In this document: positions 16,954-25,962 of the stretch, piece by piece
How the letters are laid out: each line of letters starts with the position of its first letter
How positions within the stretch are numbered: position 1 is the first letter of the stretch
NCBI GenBank assembly: GCA_964592425.1
Contig: CAZQCG010000023.1
Coordinates: forward strand, 1-64,000
Direction of reading: 5' to 3'
DNA from: Viridilinea sp964592425
GTDB lineage: Bacteria > Chloroflexota > Chloroflexia > Chloroflexales > Chloroflexaceae
Length of the DNA stretch: 64,000 bases
Translations under genes and position numbers: made by a program
Notes under the pieces: generated by a model
The model's input: the letters and a program-made list of their open reading frames with translations, nothing else
What the model was told of the DNA's origin: nothing
Databases searched by the model: none

Positions 16954-17910
16954 ATGCTTCCCCTGGTGCTCGCCACCTGGCGTCACGCCGCCCTGACAAC
17001 CTCGCTCGCTGCGGGGCATCCGGCCCTGGCTGAGAGCCCGCATTTTACCCTCTACCGGTTCGAACCGGGGGCGGATCGGCCTGGGGCGGAGGTTGAACTG
17101 GTGGTGGTGCATCATTTTGGCCCTGCGCAGATCGATAATAATCTCGGTTTTTATGTGGCGGAGGAGCTGCTGCCCCTGCTCCAGGCTGCCCGTGGCGGCC
17201 AGGAAGCGGGGCGTGCGCTCGATGATGCCTTTGCCTACGATGAGCATACGATCTTCGAGTATTGTGTCGGCGCACTTGTACGTTCGATCGATGGCAATGA
17301 GCGCCGGGCCTGGCAACACTTCTATCGTAATACGCTGGCCCTGTTTGAAGAGGCCATGTCGGCGGGGGAGGCCGCGCCGGGTTTTATCGGCCCCTTCGGC
17401 ATTATCTATGCCGAGTTGCTGCGCCTGGCCCGCGGCAGCAGCCTGCTTGATATGGGCACCTGCTTCGGCTTTATGCCCATGCTCTTTGCGCGACGGGCAG
17501 CGCTGGGCCGGGCTACGCCCTTTACGACGATTGTCGGCGGCGACTTGGAGAGCGCCCTGGTCAACCTGGCCAATGAGGTTGCCCAGCGTGAGGGGCTCCA
17601 GGGGCTGCAATTCGTGCAGGCCAACCTGTTGAGTGAGGAGGTTGTGCGCCTGGGGCGTTTTGATACCGTGACCCTGGTGCATGTGCTTGAGCACCTCGAG
17701 CCGCAACAAACCATGATGGCCCTGCGCAATCTCTGGCAGTTGACTGAGCGCCGGTTGATTGTGACGGTGCCGATCGAGCCGGTACCTGATCCGCGTTTCG
17801 GCCACCTGCAGGTCTTTGATCCACAGCGCCTGCTTGATCTGGGGCGTGAGCTTGGTGGGCATTGCCGGAGTTTTGCTTTGCATGGGGCCTGGCTGGTGGT
17901 CGATCGTTAG
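16954..17910 (+). CDS. mftM: MftM-like SAM-dependent methyltransferase
   Basis: A 318-residue protein. After a helical N-terminal region of about 150 residues comes a methyltransferase core: SLLDMGTCFGFMP (motif I, near residue 163), VGGDLE, then VTLVHVLEHLEP and a C-terminal VPIEPVPDPRFGHLQVF segment. Order and the last segment resemble MftM, which O-methylates the glucan of mature mycofactocin in mycobacteria. It begins three bases after the VWA gene. The symbol is provisional, because the cluster encodes a second methyltransferase domain fused to MftF. If MftM is wrong, it is still a Methyltransf_11/25-type enzyme in the cluster. Confidence 0.6.
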   Translation: MLPLVLATWRHAALTTSLAAGHPALAESPHFTLYRFEPGADRPGAEVELVVVHHFGPAQIDNNLGFYVAEELLPLLQAARGGQEAGRALDDAFAYDEHTIFEYCVGALVRSIDGNERRAWQHFYRNTLALFEEAMSAGEAAPGFIGPFGIIYAELLRLARGSSLLDMGTCFGFMPMLFARRAALGRATPFTTIVGGDLESALVNLANEVAQREGLQGLQFVQANLLSEEVVRLGRFDTVTLVHVLEHLEPQQTMMALRNLWQLTERRLIVTVPIEPVPDPRFGHLQVFDPQRLLDLGRELGGHCRSFALHGAWLVVDR

Positions 17911-17940
17911 AGCGATTCGCGCTGGGGTTGGAGGTTAGGG

Positions 17941-18036
17941 CCAATACTTTGCAAATAGGGGCAAGCGCAGATCGATCAAGGCCGATCAGACGCAGAAGCT
18001 TTGCGGCTTTGCGTGAGCTTATCTGAAAGGTATTGG
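17941..18036 (-). mobile_element. MITE copy 3, intact, with 8-bp target duplication
   Basis: A 96-bp element in the opposite orientation to copies 1 and 2. It is flanked by perfect direct repeats GGTTAGGG at 17933-17940 and 18037-18044. Both ends carry the inverted CCAATAC...TTTCA-type repeats. Its interior is identical to copy 1 apart from an 8-bp tandem unit. It lies between the MftM-like gene and mftC, inside the mycofactocin cluster, and probably splits what was a tighter operon. Confidence 0.9.
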
Positions 18037-18151
18037 GGTTAGGGCATGGGTTCTGCCGCGTCTGAACGTCATCCACCACGCACAGGTCGGCTGAACCTTT
18101 CTGAGAACCGCTGTAGGCTGGCTTGCCGGGGTGCAAAAGGATGTGCTTGCT

Positions 18152-19204
18152 ATGACCTATGAGATCTTTCGTCAGGGCCTGGATGCGCCGATCTGTCTGA
18201 CCTGGGAGCTGACCTACGCGTGTAATCTGCGCTGTGTGCATTGTCTCTCGGCGTCGGGGCAGGCCCATGCCGGTGAGTTGAGCACGGCTGAGGCACGTGA
18301 CTTGATTGCAACCTGGGCGGCGATGAAGGTCTTCTATGTCAATGTCGGCGGTGGTGAGCCGATGAGTCGGCCCGATTTCTTTGAACTGATGGACTGCTGC
18401 CTCGATCATCAGATCGGGGTCAAGTTCAGCACCAACGGCACACTGATCGATGCGGCGGCAGCACGCTGGATCGCCTCGCGCGACTACCTTGATCTGCAGA
18501 TCAGCCTTGATGGGGCCACGCCAGAGACGAACGACCCGGTGCGCGGCACGGGGGCTTTCAAACGGGCGCGGCGGGCGATGGAGTTGCTGGCCGCAGAGGG
18601 CTTCAGCTTTAAGATCAATACGGTCGTAACCCGCCAGAATGCCCACCAGCTTGATGCGCTCTACGCCCTGGCTAACCACTATGGTGCCGAGTTGCGTGTC
18701 ACCCGCTTGCGCCCCGCCGGGCGTGGCGTGCAAGTCTGGGAGCAACTGCGCCCCACCTATGCCCAGAATCGTCTGCTCTACGACTGGCTGCTGGCCCACC
18801 CCGCTGTAATGACCGGCGACTCGTTTTTTCATCTCTCGGCCTATGGTGCGCCGATCGATGGGCTGAATATGTGTGGGGCCGGGCGCATCGTCTGTTGTGT
18901 TGATCCGGTCGGTGAGGTCTATGCCTGTCCTTTTGTGCTGGCCCCTGAGTTTTCGGCGGGCAATGTGCGTGATCCCGGCGGCTTTGCCCAGATCTGGCGC
19001 GAGGCACCACTCTTTGCGCACCTACGTACCTGGCAGGTAGGGGGCAGTTGCCGTAGTTGCAACGCCTATGCGCTCTGTCATGGCGGCTGTATGGCGGTGA
19101 AGCATTTTACAGGGCGCTCGCTGGACGAGCCGGATCCCGACTGTGTCTTCGGCAAAGGCAGTGAAACGTTGCGCACAGGGGTGATTCCGCTGACGCAGCT
19201 GTAG
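18152..19204 (+). CDS. mftC: Mycofactocin radical SAM maturase MftC
   Basis: A 350-residue radical SAM/SPASM enzyme. The cluster-binding motif C24-x3-C28-x2-C31 is in TYACNLRCVHC; NVGGGEPMSRPDF at about 65-77 is the SAM-binding GGEP motif and flank. The C-terminal SPASM cysteines lie in CGAGRIVCC, YACPF, CRSC, LCHGGC and PDC. MftC oxidatively decarboxylates the C-terminal Tyr of MftA and forms the Val-Tyr lactam. The start at ATG 18152 has AAAAGG upstream. It is first in the operon of redox genes that follows (19223 onwards), not next to mftB as usual. Confidence 0.93.
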   Translation: MTYEIFRQGLDAPICLTWELTYACNLRCVHCLSASGQAHAGELSTAEARDLIATWAAMKVFYVNVGGGEPMSRPDFFELMDCCLDHQIGVKFSTNGTLIDAAAARWIASRDYLDLQISLDGATPETNDPVRGTGAFKRARRAMELLAAEGFSFKINTVVTRQNAHQLDALYALANHYGAELRVTRLRPAGRGVQVWEQLRPTYAQNRLLYDWLLAHPAVMTGDSFFHLSAYGAPIDGLNMCGAGRIVCCVDPVGEVYACPFVLAPEFSAGNVRDPGGFAQIWREAPLFAHLRTWQVGGSCRSCNAYALCHGGCMAVKHFTGRSLDEPDPDCVFGKGSETLRTGVIPLTQL

Positions 19205-19222
19205 GCGGCCAGGAGCTTTTGT

Positions 19223-21205
19223 ATGGCAGATCTTTTTGCACCGCTGTTTGAGCCGCTCAGGCTGGGGCGTAAAACTGCACCGAGCCGGATCGTCTTTGCG
19301 GCGCATCCGACCAACTTTGCCCGGCGGAATCGTTTTGAGGAACGCCATGCCACCTACTATGGGGCGCGGGCGCGCGGCGGGGCCGGGGTGATCGTGCTTG
19401 AAGGCAGTGTGGTGCATCCTTCCGATTGGCCCTACGAGTATGCGGTCTTTGGCTACGATGAACGAATTGTACCGAGCTACCGGCTGATGGCCGAGGCGGT
19501 GCATCCGCACGGTTCGCTCTTGTTGGCCCAGTTGACCCACAGCGGTATGCAGGGCACCAGCCACTACTCACAGACGGCGCTCTGGGCGCCTTCGCCGGTG
19601 CCTGAGGTGAACAGCCGCGAGGTGCCGAAGGAGATGGAGCCAGAGGATATTGCTGCGGTGATCGATGGCTTTACTACGGCTGCCCGCTACGCGATCGAGG
19701 GTGGCCTCGATGGAGTCGAGATCAATGCTGGCCCCGACAGCCTGGTGCGCCAGTTCCTCTCGCCTCTGACCAACCAGCGCCAGGATGCCTATGGCGGTTC
19801 GCAGGAGCACCGCATGCGTTTTGCCCGCGAGGTGCTGCAGGCGGTGCGGCGCACCGTCGGTGATGAGGCGGTGGTGGGCCTGCGCCTGAGCGGTGATGAG
19901 CATGCCCCCTGGGCAGGGCTCAAGCCGGAAGATTTTGCCGAGATCGCCCGCCTGCTTACCAACGACCATCAGATCGATTATCTGAGTGTCACCAGTGGCA
20001 GTATCTATACCCTGCATCTGACACGAGCGGGGCTCTATATGCCGCCCGGTTATGCGATGCACCTGGCCACCGAAGTTAAGGCAGCAGTTACGGTGCCGGT
20101 CTTTGCGCAGGGCAGCATTGTCGAGCCGCGCCAGGCGGCGGCGGTGCTGGTAGAGGGGCGCGCCGATGCGGTGAAGATGACCCGTGCGCTGATCGCCGAC
20201 CCCGATCTGCCGCGTAAGGTGCGTGCCGGTCAGGTGGAGGAGGTGCGTCAATGTATCCTCTGCAACCAGGACTGTGTGATCAGCACGGTGCAGAATCCGC
20301 GCCTGAGCTGTTCGATCAATCCGGCGGCGGGCCACGAGGCGCAGTCTGAGTTTGCTACGCTGCCGCCTGCGGTACGGCCCCGGCGGGTGGTGGTGGTGGG
20401 CGGCGGCCCGGCGGGGATGGAGGCCGCCCGCGTGGCTGCCCTGCGTGGGCACTATGTAACGCTCTACGAGCAGGACGAACGCCTGGGTGGTGCGCTGCAC
20501 CTGGCCTCGGCGGAGCCGGGGCGCAAGCGGCTGGAGCTGATTGGCCACTGGCTCGAGGGCCAGATCCGTAAGCTCGGCGTCACGCTGCGCCTGGGTACCA
20601 CCGCAACCCTGGAGACGGTGCGAGGCGACCAGCCTGAGGCGGTGATTGTCGCCGTAGGCGGAGTGCCGATACTCTACCCCGGTGTCGCTTTCGATACCAG
20701 CGTGCCGGTCTTGAATGAGCGTGATGTGCTCGGTGGTGCGCCCCTCCCGCCGGTGGGCCGGGCGGTTGTCCTTGACCAGATCGGTGATCACGATGGCATG
20801 GCCGTTGCCGAGTGGCTGGTGCATAAGGGCTGGAAGGTTGAGATTGTTACCGAGGATATGTTCTGTGGCCAGCGCCTGACGGCGACCCAGGAGTTGACGG
20901 CCTGGAACCAGCGCGCCTTTACCAAAGGGGTGATCTTCCATCCCCAGCAGGAGGTGGCGCGGGTGCATGAACGCACGCTGGTGATGGTTGACCGCTTCAG
21001 CCGTGAGGAGCAGCACATCGAAGAGGTCGATCTGATCGTTGATGTGACCTACGATCGGCCTGATGAGCGGCTCTATTTTGAACTGAAGGCACTTGGCTTC
21101 GGAAGCGAGGGCATGCCGGCGCTCTTGCGGGCGGGTGATTGTGTGGCACCGCGGCGAATCAGCCAGGCCGTGCTGGAAGGCTACCGAGCTGGAAGGGCGG
21201 TGTAG
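19223..21205 (+). CDS. Mycofactocin-system FadH/OYE-family oxidoreductase, first copy
   Basis: A 660-residue protein like 2,4-dienoyl-CoA reductase: an N-terminal FMN TIM barrel, a [4Fe-4S] cysteine cluster at about residues 344-363 (CILCNQDC, later LSC) and C-terminal FAD and NAD(P)-type Rossmann domains starting near residue 390 (VVVGGGPAGMEAA). Two paralogous enzymes of this type recur in mycofactocin clusters and are thought to move electrons between mycofactocin and other carriers. The ribosome site AGGAG precedes ATG 19223. The second paralog starts right after the stop. Whether it uses NAD(P)H or ETF as partner is unknown. Confidence 0.85.
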   Translation: MADLFAPLFEPLRLGRKTAPSRIVFAAHPTNFARRNRFEERHATYYGARARGGAGVIVLEGSVVHPSDWPYEYAVFGYDERIVPSYRLMAEAVHPHGSLLLAQLTHSGMQGTSHYSQTALWAPSPVPEVNSREVPKEMEPEDIAAVIDGFTTAARYAIEGGLDGVEINAGPDSLVRQFLSPLTNQRQDAYGGSQEHRMRFAREVLQAVRRTVGDEAVVGLRLSGDEHAPWAGLKPEDFAEIARLLTNDHQIDYLSVTSGSIYTLHLTRAGLYMPPGYAMHLATEVKAAVTVPVFAQGSIVEPRQAAAVLVEGRADAVKMTRALIADPDLPRKVRAGQVEEVRQCILCNQDCVISTVQNPRLSCSINPAAGHEAQSEFATLPPAVRPRRVVVVGGGPAGMEAARVAALRGHYVTLYEQDERLGGALHLASAEPGRKRLELIGHWLEGQIRKLGVTLRLGTTATLETVRGDQPEAVIVAVGGVPILYPGVAFDTSVPVLNERDVLGGAPLPPVGRAVVLDQIGDHDGMAVAEWLVHKGWKVEIVTEDMFCGQRLTATQELTAWNQRAFTKGVIFHPQQEVARVHERTLVMVDRFSREEQHIEEVDLIVDVTYDRPDERLYFELKALGFGSEGMPALLRAGDCVAPRRISQAVLEGYRAGRAV

Positions 21206-21206
21206 C

Positions 21207-23165
21207 GTGGAGCAGAGCACACGCCTCATGTTTACGCCGATCAAGATCGGCAGTCTGACGCTCAAGAACCGCCTTGTCTTTTCGGCGCACCTGACCAACT
21301 ACGCCGAAGATTACATGCCCTCTGAACGTCATACCTACTACTATCGCGAGCGGGCCCGCGGCGGGGCCGGGATGATTATTACCGAGGAGCATTCGACCCA
21401 CCCGACCGATCACCCCTACGAGAAGCTGATCCATGCCTTTAATCCGGCGGTGATCCCAGGCTATCAGCGCATAACGGCGGCGGTGCATGCCGAAGGGGTG
21501 CCGATCCTGGCCCAGATTAACCATAACGGGGGCCAGAGTAGCGGCATGTTCACGCGCCTGCCAGCCTGGGCTCCCTCGGCAGTGGCCGACCCGCTCTTTC
21601 GTGAGGTGCCCAAGGCGGTTGAGCTTGAGGATCTTCAGGCGATTATTGCTGGCTATGCCCAGGTGGCCCGCAATACACAGCTCGGCGGCTTTGATGGCGT
21701 TGAGCTGCAGTGTTCGCACTCCTCGATTGTGCGCCAGTTCCTCTCGCGCCACAACAATCTGCGTACCGACGAGTATGGTGGCGGGCTTGAGCAGCGTATG
21801 CGCCTGCTGCGTGAGATCATCGCCGCAATTCGAGTGCGTACCGGGCGCGCTTATGTGCTGGGGGTACGCCTCTGCGGTGATGAGTTGATCCGTGATGGGA
21901 TTGTGTTGGACGAGGCCGTGGCGGCTGCCCGCATGCTCGAGGCCGATGGTCTGGTGGACTATATCAATACCAGTATCGGGACGGCGACCCAATCGCTCTA
22001 TATGATCGAAGGTTCGATGCATGTGCCGCCCGGCTATGCGCTCTTTATCTCGTCGGCGATCCGTAAGGCGGTGCGCCTGCCGGTCGTCGGCGTGGGCCGG
22101 ATCAAAGATCCTATTCAGGCTGAGCGGGCGCTGCAGGAGGGCCATGCGGATCTGGTGGGTATCGTGCGGGCACAGATTGCCGACCCCGAGTTTGGCCGTA
22201 AGGCCCGTGAGAACCGGGTTGAGGATATTCGCCTCTGCCTCTCGTGCAACCAGGAGTGTGTGGGGCGTATGGGCCTCAATCGCTGGATGGGCTGTATCGA
22301 GACACCCGCGACGGGGCGGGAGCGCGAGTTGGGCGTGGGCACACTGAGCCCTGCAGCGCAACCCCGGCGGGTCTGTGTCGTTGGTGGCGGGCCGGCCGGG
22401 CTCAAGGCGGCCGTGATCGCTGCACACCGCGGCCACCAGGTGACCCTCTACGAGCAGCAGTCCGAGCTGGGTGGCCAGGTTCGGCTGGCAGTCAAGGTGA
22501 CCAACCGGGCCGAGTTTGGCGACCTGGTGCGCAATCTGCTGCACGAACTGCATCAGCTTGACGTGAAAGTTCATACCGGCACGCCAGCTACGCCCGATCT
22601 GATCCTGGCTGCGCAACCTGATGTCGTGGTGATCGCTACTGGCTCGCGCCCGGATCGCCAGGCCTTTCCTGGCGCGGACGGGCCGGGGGTGGCCGATGTG
22701 AGTGACATTCTGGCCGGGCGAGTGACGCCTGGTAAGCGGGTGCTGGTGGTTGATCGGCTTGGTTTTCACGAGGCGACCAGTGTCGCCGAGTATCTGGCCG
22801 AGCGTGGCTGCCAGGTCGAGGTGGTCACGCCGACGCTCTATGTGGGCCAGGATCTGGGGATCACCCTCGATCTGGAAAACTGGTACCGGCGTGCCCGAGC
22901 GTTGGGAATTGTCTGCACCCCCAACGTCTCCGTGCTCAGCGCCGCTGAAGGCGTAGTCACCGCAGTCCATAACTACAGTGGCCAGATCCTGAGCTTTGAC
23001 CAGTTTGATACGCTGGTTCTGGCCGTGCAGCGCCGGGCTGAGAGCGAACTCTACTTTGCGTTGAAGGGGCGCGTACCCGCCCTGCACCGCATTGGCGATG
23101 CCCTGGCACCCCGGCGGGCTCACGCGGCGATCATTGAGGGCGAACGAGTGGCAAGGGCGATCTAA
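21207..23165 (+). CDS. Mycofactocin-system FadH/OYE-family oxidoreductase, second copy
   Basis: A 652-residue paralog of the preceding gene with the same plan: FMN barrel, iron-sulfur cysteines (CLSCNQECVGR near residue 345), and a nucleotide-binding domain (VVGGGPAGLKAA). The start is taken as GTG 21207, one base after the previous stop and behind GGAAGGGCGG; ATG 21228 is an alternative. The two copies differ enough throughout that they are not a recent duplication. Both were likely needed as distinct partners. Electron path to ETF is inferred from the gene order. Confidence 0.85.
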   Translation: MEQSTRLMFTPIKIGSLTLKNRLVFSAHLTNYAEDYMPSERHTYYYRERARGGAGMIITEEHSTHPTDHPYEKLIHAFNPAVIPGYQRITAAVHAEGVPILAQINHNGGQSSGMFTRLPAWAPSAVADPLFREVPKAVELEDLQAIIAGYAQVARNTQLGGFDGVELQCSHSSIVRQFLSRHNNLRTDEYGGGLEQRMRLLREIIAAIRVRTGRAYVLGVRLCGDELIRDGIVLDEAVAAARMLEADGLVDYINTSIGTATQSLYMIEGSMHVPPGYALFISSAIRKAVRLPVVGVGRIKDPIQAERALQEGHADLVGIVRAQIADPEFGRKARENRVEDIRLCLSCNQECVGRMGLNRWMGCIETPATGRERELGVGTLSPAAQPRRVCVVGGGPAGLKAAVIAAHRGHQVTLYEQQSELGGQVRLAVKVTNRAEFGDLVRNLLHELHQLDVKVHTGTPATPDLILAAQPDVVVIATGSRPDRQAFPGADGPGVADVSDILAGRVTPGKRVLVVDRLGFHEATSVAEYLAERGCQVEVVTPTLYVGQDLGITLDLENWYRRARALGIVCTPNVSVLSAAEGVVTAVHNYSGQILSFDQFDTLVLAVQRRAESELYFALKGRVPALHRIGDALAPRRAHAAIIEGERVARAI

Positions 23166-23191
23166 ACAGGCAGGTAGGAAGGGAGGCCTAG

Positions 23192-24235
23192 ATGGATTTT
23201 CTGGTTATTGCCCAGGCTGATGAGCACGGTAGTGTGAGCATACCTTCACTGGAGTGCGTCGAGGAGTTACGCGGGCTGGCTGGCGGTGCCAACCGGCTGG
23301 TGCGGGTGCTCCTACCAGGCTACGGGCTGGAAGGCCAGGTGACGACGCTGGCCGCCCATGGTGCTGACGAGGTGACGCTGGTCGAGCACCCCGCCCTGGC
23401 TCATGCCGGGGCCGAGGCCTGGCTTGCCGCACTCGAGCCGGTAGTGCAGGCGCGTGTCCAGACAGCGCGTGACGGGTTGCTGTTACTGGCCCCCGCTACG
23501 AGCAGTGTGCAAGCCTGGCTACCGCGCCTGGCCCTGCGCCTGGGGGCACCGCTGGTGAGCAACTGCCTTGAGGTGCGCAGCGACGACGAAGCCGGGATGC
23601 TCTTTGTGCGGCCAACTCATAGCGGCGCATGTCACGAGCAGCTGAGTTGCCCGGAGGCTCCGGTCGTCTGCGCAAGCCTGACGGCAGGCGTACGCGGCAT
23701 TGGACGAGGCGACCCGCGACGGCGGGCCCAGCTTGGCCATGTGCGGCCCGCACTCGAGGGCCTGCGTTTCCGTGACCGGCCCCTGCGCACGCTGCCCCCC
23801 GACCCGCGCACGGTTGATCTGCCGGAGGCTGAGCGCATCGTCGCGGGCGGACTTGGCGTAGGAGGCCCCGAGGGGGTGGAGTTGCTCTGGGAACTGGCGG
23901 CGACCCTGGAGGCGGCGGTTGGTGGCACCCGCGTGATCGCTGACCGTGGCTGGCTGCCGCCCGAGCGTTTTATCGGCACAACCGGTAAGATTGTTGCGCC
24001 CAAACTCTATCTGGCGCTGGGTATCTCAGGGGCCAGCCAGCACACCTCAGGTATGCTCGCCAGTGAGACGGTGATTGTTGTCAATAGTGACCGGACTGCG
24101 CCGATGTTTGGCCTGGCCGACCTGGGCATCGTTGGTGATCTGCACGCCTTTGCCGCTGCGCTGCTGGTACGGCTGGCGGCGCAGCGTGTCCGCCCACCCG
24201 TGCAGGAATTTCAACAGCGCTCGTTTGCAGCCTGA
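23192..24235 (+). CDS. etfA: Electron transfer flavoprotein alpha subunit, mycofactocin-linked
   Basis: A 347-residue ETF alpha-like protein. The C-terminal FAD-binding part has GTTGKIVAPKLYLALGISGASQH (about 263-285) and VNSDRTAPMFGLADLGIVGD, the standard ETF alpha signature. The N-terminal half is diverged from housekeeping EtfA. With the beta subunit at 25963 it would form a heterodimer carrying electrons from cytosolic flavoenzymes to the quinone oxidoreductase. GGGAGG precedes ATG 23192. Unlike most etf operons, alpha and beta are separated by the FixC- and FixX-like genes. Confidence 0.87.
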   Translation: MDFLVIAQADEHGSVSIPSLECVEELRGLAGGANRLVRVLLPGYGLEGQVTTLAAHGADEVTLVEHPALAHAGAEAWLAALEPVVQARVQTARDGLLLLAPATSSVQAWLPRLALRLGAPLVSNCLEVRSDDEAGMLFVRPTHSGACHEQLSCPEAPVVCASLTAGVRGIGRGDPRRRAQLGHVRPALEGLRFRDRPLRTLPPDPRTVDLPEAERIVAGGLGVGGPEGVELLWELAATLEAAVGGTRVIADRGWLPPERFIGTTGKIVAPKLYLALGISGASQHTSGMLASETVIVVNSDRTAPMFGLADLGIVGDLHAFAAALLVRLAAQRVRPPVQEFQQRSFAA

Positions 24236-24249
24236 GAGACGGAGACGTC

Positions 24250-25680
24250 ATGGCCTTCTTGAGCAGAGATGCTTCCCTCGCCCTGGTGCAACGGGTCAAT
24301 CGCCTGGTGGGCTTGCGTCCGCCCACGCACCCACCTGCGCCAGCCGCTCAACCACGGCGGGCACCACAGGCAGAGGCCGAGCAGTTCGATGTGATCGTAG
24401 TCGGTGCGGGGCCAGCCGGAAGTGCCGCTGCCCTGGTTGCCGCCCGGGCCGGGCTCAAGGTCTTGTTGCTAGAGCGCGGCGAGTACCCCGGGTCGAAGAA
24501 TGTCTCGGGGGCGGCCTTTTATGGCAGCGCACTGCTCGACCAGTTGATCCCTGCCTGGTGGGAGCAGGCCCCCGTCGAACGTCACCTGACCCGCCGGGTG
24601 CTGGCTTTTCTGACGGACAGCACATCGGTGGCCCTGGATTTTCGTAGCACCCACTTTGCCCAGCCGCCCTACAACGGCTTTAGTCTGCTCCGTCCAAAGT
24701 TTGACCGCTGGTTCGCCGAGCAGGCGGTGGCGGCAGGGGCCTTTTTGCTCAATGCGGCGGTGGTCGACGAGTTGCTCTGGGAGGGTGAGCAGGTTGTGGG
24801 CGTACGGGTGCGCCGCAATGAGGGCGACCTGCGGGCCAATCTGGTGATCGCCTGCGATGGAGCCAATTCGTTTCTGGCTAAACAGGCCGGGATGCAGCGC
24901 GAATTTCATGCCCACGAGTTGTCGCTGGGCGTCAAAGAAGTGCTGGCCCTGGACGAGGCGACCATCCGTGAGCGTTTTCAGATCACTGGTGATGAGGGCC
25001 TGGCGATCGAATATATCGGTGCGATCACCGGGGAGGTGAGCGGGGGGGCCTTTCTCTACACCAACCGTGATACCCTTTCGCTTGGTGTGATCGGTCAGAT
25101 CTCCTCACTTGTCGACCAGCGTCAGCGCCCCTACGATCTGCTGGAGCGTTTCAAAGCCCATCCGGCTGTGGCCCCGCTGGTGCGTGGCGGCCGGGTGCGT
25201 GAGTATTCAGCCCATCTTATCCCCGAGGCTGGCTGGAAGATGCTGCCGAAGCTCTACCGTGACGGTATGCTGGTGGCTGGCGATGCAGCGGCCTTCTGCT
25301 TTGTCGCCGGGCTCTACCTTGAGGGGATCAACTACGCCCTCCAGTCAGGCCTGGCAGCTGGCGAGACGGCTGTCGCTGCGCATCAGGCGCAGAATTTTTC
25401 GGCAGCCAGTCTGGCAATCTACCGTGAGCGCCTGCAGGCCCATCATGTCACCAGCGACTTCTTCAACTACCGCCACGCCCCGGCCCTGGTCAACAGCCAG
25501 CGCTTGCAGAACATGTACCCGGCCTTGATCGCCCATGGTGCCGAGATGCTCTTTCGCGTAGATGGTGGCCCCAAGCGCAAGATCTTGCCGATCATGCGCG
25601 AGGCACTGCGTCGGAGTGGGGTCTCGCCGTTGCACCTGCTACAGGATGCCTTTGAGGCAGGGAGATCATTTGTATGGTAA
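24250..25680 (+). CDS. FixC-like ETF:quinone oxidoreductase flavoprotein
   Basis: A 476-residue FAD protein of the FixC/ETF-QO family. The dinucleotide motif VVGAGPAGSAAA is near residue 48, followed by LLERGEYPGSKNVSGAA, then RPKFDRWFAEQA and the late GDAAAFCFVAGLYLEGINYA segment. It normally takes electrons from ETF and, with a FixX ferredoxin-like partner, reduces membrane quinone. The next gene overlaps its last seven bases and is that partner. An extra N-terminal 40 residues before the FAD motif have no known role. Confidence 0.87.
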   Translation: MAFLSRDASLALVQRVNRLVGLRPPTHPPAPAAQPRRAPQAEAEQFDVIVVGAGPAGSAAALVAARAGLKVLLLERGEYPGSKNVSGAAFYGSALLDQLIPAWWEQAPVERHLTRRVLAFLTDSTSVALDFRSTHFAQPPYNGFSLLRPKFDRWFAEQAVAAGAFLLNAAVVDELLWEGEQVVGVRVRRNEGDLRANLVIACDGANSFLAKQAGMQREFHAHELSLGVKEVLALDEATIRERFQITGDEGLAIEYIGAITGEVSGGAFLYTNRDTLSLGVIGQISSLVDQRQRPYDLLERFKAHPAVAPLVRGGRVREYSAHLIPEAGWKMLPKLYRDGMLVAGDAAAFCFVAGLYLEGINYALQSGLAAGETAVAAHQAQNFSAASLAIYRERLQAHHVTSDFFNYRHAPALVNSQRLQNMYPALIAHGAEMLFRVDGGPKRKILPIMREALRRSGVSPLHLLQDAFEAGRSFVW

Positions 25681-25958
25681 GTCTGACTTTCGAGGAGCGC
25701 ATGCACACGGTGCGCTTTAAGGTTGATGATCGTCCACATATTGTGGTGAATGCGGCAGTCTGCAATGACTGCTCGGTGCGGGCCTGTGTCTATGTCTGCC
25801 CGGCGAACCTGTTTGTGCCCCTGGACGATGGGGGTATCCTCTTTAACTACGAACACTGTTTTGAGTGTGGAACCTGTTATGTCGCCTGCAATCGCGAGGG
25901 TGCGATCCAGTGGTCGTACCCGCGTGGGGGCTACGGGGTAACCTTCCGAGAGGCGTAG
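25674..25958 (+). CDS. FixX-like ferredoxin subunit
   Basis: A 94-residue iron-sulfur protein with CNDCSVRACVYVCP and CFECGTCYVACN, enough cysteines for one or two [4Fe-4S] clusters. It overlaps the FixC-like gene (ATGGTAA), as fixC-fixX pairs do. The FixX relatives dock on the flavoprotein and pass electrons to quinone. This is the split form of the single-chain mitochondrial ETF-QO. Confidence 0.85.
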   Translation: MVSLTFEERMHTVRFKVDDRPHIVVNAAVCNDCSVRACVYVCPANLFVPLDDGGILFNYEHCFECGTCYVACNREGAIQWSYPRGGYGVTFREA

Positions 25959-25962
25959 AGCT

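Noticed and set aside
16336..17883. A 515-codon minus-strand frame
   Set aside because: Antisense to the VWA and MftM-like genes; no motif or ribosome site.
19568..23123. Two long minus-strand frames (576 and 654 codons)
   Set aside because: Antisense shadows of the OYE-type genes, which carry clear flavin, iron-sulfur and nucleotide motifs.
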